A program made the position numbers and the translations under genes. A stretch of 64,000 nt of DNA from contig CM072345.1 of the NCBI GenBank assembly GCA_036874045.1, positions 2,443,501 to 2,507,500 on the forward strand. Reading direction: 5' to 3'. Below the pieces are notes generated by a model that was not told the DNA's origin, ran no database searches, and saw only the letters and a list, made by a program, of their open reading frames with translations. Shown one piece after another: positions 57,020 through 64,000 of this stretch (its first letter is position 1; each line of letters begins with the position of its first letter). The stretch is from Cymodocea nodosa (Eukaryota; Streptophyta; Magnoliopsida; Alismatales; Cymodoceaceae).

Positions 57020-58969
57020 TGTTTAATTTGCTTTTATGCTTATATCAATAATTACTTTTAGAAGTAAACAAACAACCATTCGCACAAATTAGATATTAAT
57101 TCCAATTTGTATTTTAATTGCAAGTGCATAGTGTATATTGTATTTGTGTGCAAGTACAGGTCGATCCCATAGAGATTGAGTAAGAATTATGTATTGTTTC
57201 TATTTTTTATATTAGAGTTTATATGTGTTCAGTTAAGCACTCCGTTAAATTACAGCTAACACAACAGACTTAGTTTGTGCAGTTATGGTTAACTCAACGG
57301 ACTAACCTCGTGAACTTAAGTTAACTCCACGAGCCTACCTTTCCAGTTAAGTATTGCTATTTACAAAGGAATTTGACCAACCATTTGGTGGTTCCATAGA
57401 ATGTAAATAACATCAATTAAGCTCTTTAACGTTAGTTAATGTTAGATTTATCATTAAGCAACACTAACATTCAAATATTTCAAACAGTAACCATTAAAAT
57501 CTTCAAGCATCTGGAATGAATCAATTTCAGTAAACAATAAAACTATTTTCTATTTTCTGAATCAAACAAACATAAAACATTCACAATACTAACAATGATA
57601 ACATTAATCATGATACAAAACAAACAATACAATACTTTAATACTAAATGTAAACATAGATAATTTTTTGTTTTTGGTATTTTGTTTTGATATGTTCCTAA
57701 AGATGAACAAAAGGTGAAACGTAAAAATCTCTATCGGTAGTAAAAACTTCCGTCACTAAATGCAACACGATTACACCACTAAAAACTTAATCACTTACAA
57801 TCTTACCTCTTCTCTCTATAGAATTGCAAATCAAGAATTGTAAGATGACCTCCTCTTCAGCATATTGGCATCAACCCAAAACCAAGGCTAGAAGCTTTAC
57901 AATCTCTTGAGATATGAGTCAGTGCTTGGTGAAAATGGCTTCCCTTTCCGCGACGTGATCACTCCTCATAGTGGTTGTTAGTCACCGTTTTTGGCTCAAA
58001 ATCGACCTAACATTAGGAAAGTATCCTTACAGACCTCCGATGGTTGGTGATTTTGGTGATGGTGTGGAGTTTTAGGGAACGTCCGATGCTTCCTATAGTT
58101 AGCGCGGTTCTCCACCTCTACACACACTTTTTTCGTCTTTCTCCTCTTCTTTTATATTTCTTTCTATAGTAACTGCTTTTGCTTAGATGATCAGTTGGAT
58201 TTCCTTCATTCATATCAATGATGGTGATTTCTTCTTCATTCCATGAGTGAGTTCCTGTGTGATACGTGTAATCATGGTTTTCCTTCGAATGTCCTGTTTC
58301 TACAACTGCTACAATGGCATATTAGAAAGTAAATGGTCCGTGGAGTTACATCTAACTCAACGGACTTACTTCATTGATTTAACTATAAAACACGTGCAAT
58401 AAAGAAATAACTAGTTCAATTGTTTTGGATAGTTATAACTATAAATATCTGAAACTTATATGCATTTTGGATAGTTAGCACCTAACCTTCCAAAAGATAA
58501 CTTAAGTCAAGTTTCCAGAATGTGACACGTGTCCTCAAGCAGTTTTATGATAAAAAGATATTTTAGATACTTAAAAATCTAACTATTCGATGCTCAGATG
58601 CATTTCGAATAATTACCAGATAACTTACCAAACATTCTTTTAAGTCATGCATTAATGTTTCAACACGTGTACTCTAGGAAATAATAAAATATTCTTCAAG
58701 CATTTAAAGCATAAGTGTCCGGTACATGCAATATAACTCTCCAAAATAACAGAAAATTTGGATACTTAAGAATTAAAAACCTACAACTTACCTACAGTTC
58801 AGAAATATACTTAATTAACATTAATTCCCTGAAATTATGCAAATTCTTTCATTAAAGCATATAATAGTGCAATTATAACATAATGGCCTAATTCTCATAT
58901 GATAAGCTAAATATTATGCAATTAACCATCATTTAACTGTTAATATTATGCACTTTTTCATTCTAAACA
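57020..58969 (-). repeat. 3' LTR of Gypsy-A3
   Basis: TGTTTAATTTGC to TTCTAAACA on the plus strand, about 1.95 kb, aligning with 36303-38280 apart from the cassette at 58411-58687. It contains CCGTGGAGTTA and TAACTCAACGGACTAA words near 57300 and 58340. Confidence 0.85.
58411..58687 (+). repeat. LTR cassette of Gypsy-A3 related to another part of the Copia-S U3
   Basis: At the same LTR position as 37748-37996 of A1, A3 has a different segment with GATAACTTAAGTCAAG, GTGACACGTGTCCTC and AGTTTTATGATAAAAAGA. It aligns by eye with Copia-S2 LTR 19190-19250 on the plus strand, so it is inverted relative to the direction of Gypsy-A3. Confidence 0.65.
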
Positions 58970-59003
58970 CTTCCCCCATACTTAAATTTTACTAGTCCCT
59001 TAG
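58970..59003 (-). other. Polypurine tract and preceding motif of Gypsy-A3
   Basis: On the minus strand GGGACTAGTAAAATTTAAG is followed by TATGGGGGAAG and the LTR start TGTTTAGAATG. The motif resembles the one before the Gypsy-B PPT (GGGACGAGTAAAAGTTTAG). Confidence 0.8.
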
Positions 59004-61038
59004 CAAACTACTAAGATCTAACTAGTTGGTCTTTCTAAAGTTGCTAGAATTAATTCTTCATTTTGTATCTTTAGAACACATAAATTAGATTACTATAAAG
59101 ATATTCTGTATTTTTTAGTAATCTATTGTAACATTGTTTTCTCCTCTTCAACCTGCAAATATATTTAAAACATATGTAAATTACATACAAAATATATTAG
59201 CATTACATAGGTGTTAATTATATTATCATCTTTTTCTTTTCTAACATCTATTATCCTGAATTTTCCAATATGATTTCCAAAATAAATTTCAACTACATAT
59301 GAATCAAAACATAATCCAATTTAATATGATTAAAACAAGTAGAATAATGAATTGTATTTCAAATAAACAACTTCAAAAGTCTAATCTAGATTCACACTTC
59401 AATAATCGTAGATAATAGAAAATATACTTGATTCAAAAGATTTCTATATTTTACAAAACACTTTTATCTTTTCAGAACAATATATGCATATTTCTACTTT
59501 AAAAGTTAATTTGAAAAGCTTGAATCATACAAGAGCTTTCTAGTGTACCTATGTATCGAGCTTTCAGTCAACAATCTCAGATCTAATCAAGATCTTAGGT
59601 TGCCAGATTTAAAGAGTCCCTTTTCAGGTCATTAATCCTTACATACCTATCTACTTAAGTACAAAAGGCTCGTAATCAAACAAGTCAATAAACTCTCAAA
59701 GTTTTTTTCTTTTTTTCTTTTCAACACAGTATATATACATATTTCATTAATATAGATGCAATAAAACACAAATTTCATATAATCCTACTTCTATTATTTA
59801 CTGAAAATATGAATCCATATCAATAAGCTCATACTTTTTCTGTAGTTTAATAAGATTTACATATAAATCATTCTATAAGTTTAATCAATCAAATTAAATG
59901 TATCCTTGATTATATGTATTTCATTTAATCCAAAAATCAACATTTTAGCTCTTTCAGGATTTCAGATAATTTACTAAATTTTAGTTAAGCATTCTGATTT
60001 CTTTTTAAAATTGTGAAATTGTTAAACTCATAAAATTCAACAAAAACATAAGATACTATATCAGATTTATATTAATAGTAAAATTTTGTAGCATCTTATA
60101 TAAGATTCTAAATATAACATTCAAGTAGTTAGAATTCTTAAAAATTTGATAATTTCAATTATTAGATAGTTACAATAAACTCATAAAAACAAATTTCAAT
60201 TTCCATAGAACTTTTGTAGTACCATTCTAATTCCTCTAATTAACAAAATTACTTGGCTTTTAATCTAATTACCTCCCCCCATACCTACATTTTGTATTGT
60301 CTTCAATGTAAAAGATTTTACAGTAAATACAGTAAATGTTAGCAGGCATGAATATTGTTTCGTTGACTTAGCACCTAACTCAAGGAACTTAATTCGTTGA
60401 GTTAATGAATAACTCCATGATCTGAGTTTAAATCTAAATTTAGGATAAATAATCAATTACATACCTTGTTCTTTTGTATCTCTTTGAATATCTTCCAACT
60501 TTTAATTCTGAAAAACTTTTCATTTACAAATAAAAGCAGAATATATAACAAAATAACAAAACATAAATTGTTAAATCAGTGTCTTGTGTGGTACCAGGCT
60601 CCTATGCCTTTGGTGGCTCATAAGCAAGCTAGTTGGTTTCCTAGAATAGATACCAACAAACTGGATTGATACTTTGTTTTTTTTTTTTTCTTTTCTTTTT
60701 ATAAAATAAAACAAAACTAAAAATTTTCTACAAATAAATGTAGATTACACACAACATTAAAAGCACAGAATCATACTTTAAGAACATGATTGAAAAGTAG
60801 TAACAAATGGAATAAACATGTTAGTCCAAGCAAACTTTTTAGGTATAATTCTTCTTGCTATTAATTCTATTTTAATGCAGTTTGTTTTCCTTTTTAACTT
60901 GTAAACTTGTAGTATGTTATCAATACTAAATATAAGTGTATTTTCATTAATGAAATGAAATGCAGAAAGGGATCCTTTTCTGTTTCAAGATAATGTAGTT
61001 GTTTCTATTTCTACATTTATTTCAATATATTCCTCTTC
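59004..61038 (-). other. Noncoding tail of Gypsy-A3 with the module shared with Copia-S
   Basis: About 59090-60160 is homologous to the Copia-S spacer; the core at 59500-59705 is nearly collinear with 7451-7645, including the splice-donor-like GGTATGTAAGGATTA on the minus strand. A purine tract (60271-60282) and an imperfect hairpin (60294-60309) follow the Gypsy-B pattern. 60360-60430 has TTCGTTGAGTTAATGAATAAC-type words. A second donor-like AAGGTATGTAATTGATT is near 60465. A relatively GC-rich stretch at 60585-60665 was not identified. Confidence 0.65.
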
Positions 61039-61931
61039 TCACTTCCATTCATTTAGGTCTTTTATAATCCATATTTGAAATTTCATCAATTCATCCCACT
61101 ATCTTATTAGACATAAAGTAGGATCATCATATTCATTGTACCACATTCCTAATTGAATTTTATCATATTCTACAGACAGTGGTTTAGCTATATCACTTGG
61201 TATAGACAATATTTCTATAAAGTCATTATCATAACTATCTATACTTACTATGTATAAATCAGATCTAAATGCAATTGATATATTTGACACTAAATATATA
61301 TATCCATCAAGTACGACATGTATGCTATTAATTAATGTTTTCTGTCCTAGATATATCATAGTATTTTCAATCCAAGATCTATTCAGAAAATTATACACAC
61401 TTAAGCATAAATCCTCATCCCAATTTCCAGTTGGTCTCAAGTAATACAATTTTTCAAGAATTGTCAAATTTTTATCAGAAAATGTTAAAGCTGACCCACA
61501 ATTTTCAGTTGGTATTTCAAATCTATTAAGCCTTCTTATATTCCATTCTTCTCTAGTGATAGGATTCCGAATCAAAATATCAGGTAATAGAATTGCATAC
61601 CTTGGTTTGGTTCTATAAATAATTAATCCTTCATCTATCCCCATAATATGATTTATTCCTTCTAATGTATTGGGTGGAATTCCAGCATTTTCTTCCATAT
61701 TCAGATATTCATAGCTGATTGAACTACGATTAAATGACTTCCATAAAGATCCATCTTTAATCTTAGTCATTTTTGCAGCTTGTAGTCCATGAAAATATTT
61801 TTCTCTAACATAGTCTTTGATTTCCTTTAATACACAACACAATCTGCACAACACAATATGCACAGATCTTTAGCTAACAAGTTACTCAGTACTTCCCTCA
61901 ATGCATCTAGCGGTAATTTCATCAATTCCAT
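61039..61931 (-). pseudogene. F-box / F-box-associated gene carried by Gypsy-A3
   Basis: ATG 61931 opens MELMKLPLDALREVLSNLLA, an F-box; TGA is at 61039, about 295 codons. The body follows the FBA plan: HGLQAAK, GIDEGLIIYRTKPRYAILLP, LIRNPITREEWN, NFLNRSWIEN, VVLDGYIYLV, SDLYIVSIDS, and near the end FQIWIIKDLNEW. F-box proteins recruit substrates to SCF ubiquitin ligases. A short near-tandem duplication at about 61841-61866 (the GTGTTGTGCA repeat) shifts the frame inside the F-box, and a TAG lies near 61100. A 254-codon frame remains open (61099-61863). Host origin is inferred from the domain; no parent gene is in the window. Confidence 0.75.
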
Positions 61932-62147
61932 CTGTTGTGATTCTATATAACATAAACAAAAATTTAACAGAGATAAAATTAACATAGCTACTTACACACC
62001 CTCGTGGAGTTAGGTCATAACTCAACGGACTAAGTTCGTTGAGTTAAGTAATAACTCTACAATATTACTAACTATAATTAAACTTACATTTTTTTTTCTT
62101 TTTTATATATTTACTATATTATACATAGTTACTTTAGTTATACTACT
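61932..62147 (-). other. Spacer between capsid Gag and F-box gene of Gypsy-A3
   Basis: Counterpart of 14037-14242, noncoding. It has CTCGTGGAGTTAGGTCATAA and ACTCAACGGACTAAGTTCG words and a donor-like GTGTAAGTAGC on the minus strand. Confidence 0.5.
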
Positions 62148-62859
62148 TCATTTAGCTTCCCTCCCATAGGAGGTATCAATTTCAATAACAATTCTGTTGA
62201 TAGGGTTAGGTATTACTTGCATTGGTAATCCTCTAGAAGATCTAACTTTTATTGATTCCTTCTATCTAGGGGGTATATTTCTATTCATATTTTGATTTTG
62301 AATAGCAGCATTTCCAAATACAAGATCTAGACGATTGTTTAATTGTTAAATTATCTTTTCTAACTTCTCTATTCTAGATCCTTATTCAATTAATGCTTCA
62401 TAACTTATATTTTTATCATTTATATTTTCTCCTCCTTGGAAATTGTTATTTCTCTAAGATAGATTCGGGTGATTTCTCCAATTAGGGTTATAAGAATTTC
62501 CAAAGTTATCTTTCTGGTTTCTAGCATAAATAATATCTAAATCATTAATGTTTGCATTCTTTTCTGCTAGCTTTTGATTTAATGATAACTCTTCTATTTT
62601 CTTTGTTAATTTAGTTAATTTAACTTCAAGCATAGTGCTTGAATCTATTTCATGCATTCCCCTTGGCAATATTCTTTTATCTATAATAGCTTTAGCTGAG
62701 TTTTTCCACTGTGTAGTTCTTTTGCAAAGTTTTCTAAATATACCCATGCTTCTTCACTACACAATTTTAAAAATCCATTTTGACAAGTAGATTCTAATAA
62801 AGATTTTGTTGAAACATCTATGACTTCATAAATTATACCTATTAATTGCGCTTTACTCA
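62148..62859 (-). pseudogene. Capsid-type Gag of Gypsy-A3, C-terminal part
   Basis: The minus-strand frame includes MSKAQLIGIIYEVIDVSTKS, EEAWVYLENFAKELH, ARNQKDNFGNSYNPNWRNHP and the terminal LPMQVIPNPINRIVIEI-like tail, ending at TGA 62148. As in A1 there is no zinc knuckle. A frameshift at about 62720 and stops near 62454, 62384 and 62348 are present. The N-terminal capsid half is cut off by Copia-T2 at 62860 (target CTCAT). Confidence 0.8.
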
Positions 62860-63229
62860 TGTTGTGCGGAAAGATCAAACAAACGTGGAGCATCTAGGGG
62901 TGGCGTGAAGAAGAGATCAACGTGGATGATAAGAATGCGAGTGGAGAATTCGGAAGTACAACAAATTTACGTGGTTCTCCAACATGGGTACATCCACGGG
63001 TGATCAATCTATCATGATTCCTTGTTGTATGGTTGCTAGTACAAAGAAGGGGAAAAATGAAATCTAGGGATTTGGCTTGTTGGCCTCCCTTGGATGAAGA
63101 TGACCCCTTATATAGGGACAATGATGGGTGATACCCAAAAGACAAGTTTGCCCCTATACAAATTACCAAAGAAATACAATCATATACAATGACATATACA
63201 TATACTTGATGGAAGACACATGCATCGCA
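62860..63229 (-). repeat. 3' LTR of Copia-T2
   Basis: TGTTGTGCGG to TGCATCGCA on the plus strand, 370 bp, matching the Copia-T1 LTRs (374 bp). Confidence 0.92.
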
Positions 63230-63245
63230 AATCTCCACCTTGTCT
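63230..63245 (-). other. Polypurine tract of Copia-T2
   Basis: On the minus strand AGACAAGGTGGAGATT abuts the LTR. Confidence 0.85.
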
Positions 63246-63840
63246 TTCATCAATCTTCACCATGAACAAGTGATAGATCACCAAGACCCAGTGTGGGTCA
63301 GCAGCAACAATAGACGTTGAGTAAGTCCAAGCAATGCTTGAACTTGCTTTCAACAATGCCCTTTGTAAACATATCAACCGGGTTGTCCTTTGTGTTGAAC
63401 TTCATAATCTTTATCTTGTCTTCATTCTTGAGGAAGTGATACTTAACATCAATATGTTTAGTTCTATCATGAAAGACATTATCTTTGGAGAGACAAATAG
63501 CACTAAGACTATCACAGAAGATATCAGCTTTATCAATGCACCAACCAAAGTCTCCAAGTAAGCCTTTCAACCAAATCCCTTCCTTTGCAGCTTCTATCAT
63601 AGCCACATATTCAGCCTCAGTTGTGGATAGAGATATCGTAGGCTAAAGAGTTGATTTCCAACTCACAATAGAACCTGCAAATGTAAAGACATAACCGGAT
63701 AATGATCTCCTTCTGTCAACATCACCTACATAGTCTGAGTCTATATAACTAGTCATAGTACAACCCTGATCTGCTGCATACATCAAGCCAACGCCTAGAG
63801 TTCCTTTCAAATTCTGAATATCCTTTTAACTACTTTCCAA
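63246..63840 (-). pseudogene. RNase H of Copia-T2
   Basis: The minus-strand reading has EAAKEGIWLKGLLGDFGW, FCDSLSAICLSKDNVFHD, KHIDVKYHFLKNEDK and MFTKGIVESKFK, as in Copia-T1. The upstream DSDYVGDVDRR block is present near 63720. A stop replaces the Gln of LQPT at about 63643 (CAG/CAA to TAG). Confidence 0.88.
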
Positions 63841-64000
63841 TGCTTGAAGTAAGAAAAAACTTCACTTTTGTGTGTCAAAAAGAAAACCCAATTCATCCTT
63901 GAATGATAGTCAATGATATAAAGAAAATATCTGGAACCTGCAATAGAAGGCTGACGTGAAGGCCCCCAACAATCAGCATGAATATAATCAAGAACTCCCT
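63841..64000 (-). pseudogene. Integrase N-terminal core fragment of Copia-T2
   Basis: Encodes DYIHADCWGPSRQPS (first catalytic Asp), YFLYIIDYHSRMNWVFFL and SYFKHWK, then jumps to the RNase H-proximal region. It corresponds to 53850-54000 of Copia-T1. Confidence 0.88.

Larger units (their letters stand above)
57020..62859 (-). mobile_element. Gypsy-A3, 3' end of a Gypsy-A element with capsid Gag and F-box gene
   Basis: Minus-strand order is capsid Gag (cut by Copia-T2 at 62860), spacer, F-box gene, long noncoding tail, PPT, 3' LTR. The LTR is of the Gypsy-A1/A2 family. It gives independent support that gag and the F-box gene belong to this LTR family and lie next to its 3' LTR. Everything upstream of gag is outside the window or replaced by Copia-T2. 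Confidence 0.75.
62860..64000 (-). mobile_element. Copia-T2, deleted copy of the Copia-T family
   Basis: Only the 3' end is in the window: LTR, PPT, RNase H and a piece of INT. Its body runs off the right edge. It lies in gag of Gypsy-A3. A large internal deletion removes INT C-terminus and all RT compared with Copia-T1. Confidence 0.88.

Noticed and set aside
60585-60665. A tRNA or host exon in the GC-richer stretch
   Set aside because: It could not be matched to a tRNA cloverleaf or to any protein domain by eye; left as unidentified.

Overview
The window is AT-rich plant nuclear DNA, almost certainly from a flowering plant with a large repeat fraction. It is built almost wholly of nested LTR retrotransposons. 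The evidence is plant-type Ty1/copia and Ty3/gypsy (Athila/Tat-like) Gag, protease, integrase, RT and RNase H motifs, initiator-tRNA-Met and tRNA-Asp-type primer sites, and perfect 5-bp target duplications. The species cannot be named from this sequence. No intact single-copy host gene is seen; the only host-like gene is an F-box gene carried inside a gypsy family. No tRNA, rRNA or CRISPR array was seen.

Labels used below. Copia-H (1 to about 1250, minus, runs off the left edge). Gypsy-A1 (about 1255 to 38280, minus, host of later insertions). Copia-S1 (2141-13411, minus, TSD TCTGT) and Copia-S2 (18520-31855, plus, TSD GTTGC), both inside A1. Gypsy-A2 (38281 to about 56946, plus), which is interrupted by Gypsy-B (39364-49284, plus, TSD AGAAG) and by Copia-T1 (51503-56816, plus, TSD ATACC). 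Gypsy-A3 (about 57020-62859, minus), cut by Copia-T2 (62860 to beyond 64000, minus).

How the parts work. Copia-S is a large SIRE-like family: LTRs of about 1.75 kb, Gag with a zinc knuckle and coiled coil, PR-INT-RT-RH, a 1.6-kb noncoding spacer, then a third ORF. S1 has lost INT and most of RT; S2 keeps every domain but has many stops. Copia-T is a compact Tnt1/Tork-like family with 0.37-kb LTRs. Gypsy-B has two LTRs, PBS, PPT and PR-RT-RH-INT, but its first ORF starts at a zinc knuckle and has no capsid. In Gypsy-A the 5' ORF likewise starts at a zinc knuckle, followed by PR, RT, INT and a third ORF. A separate capsid-type Gag without a zinc knuckle lies near the 3' end, followed by an F-box/F-box-associated gene and the 3' LTR.

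The main unexplained signals are these. (i) Gag appears split, with capsid and nucleocapsid at opposite ends of Gypsy-A. (ii) An F-box gene is carried in two copies of that family. (iii) The third ORF, a noncoding module of about 1 kb, and LTR cassettes are shared between a copia and a gypsy family, which belong to different superfamilies. (iv) A short near-palindromic word (AACTCGTTAAGTTA / CGTTGAGTTA) recurs in LTRs and spacers of several families. Most coding copies carry stops or frameshifts, so what is described is mostly decayed. Identities and ages were judged by eye; no alignments or database searches were run.
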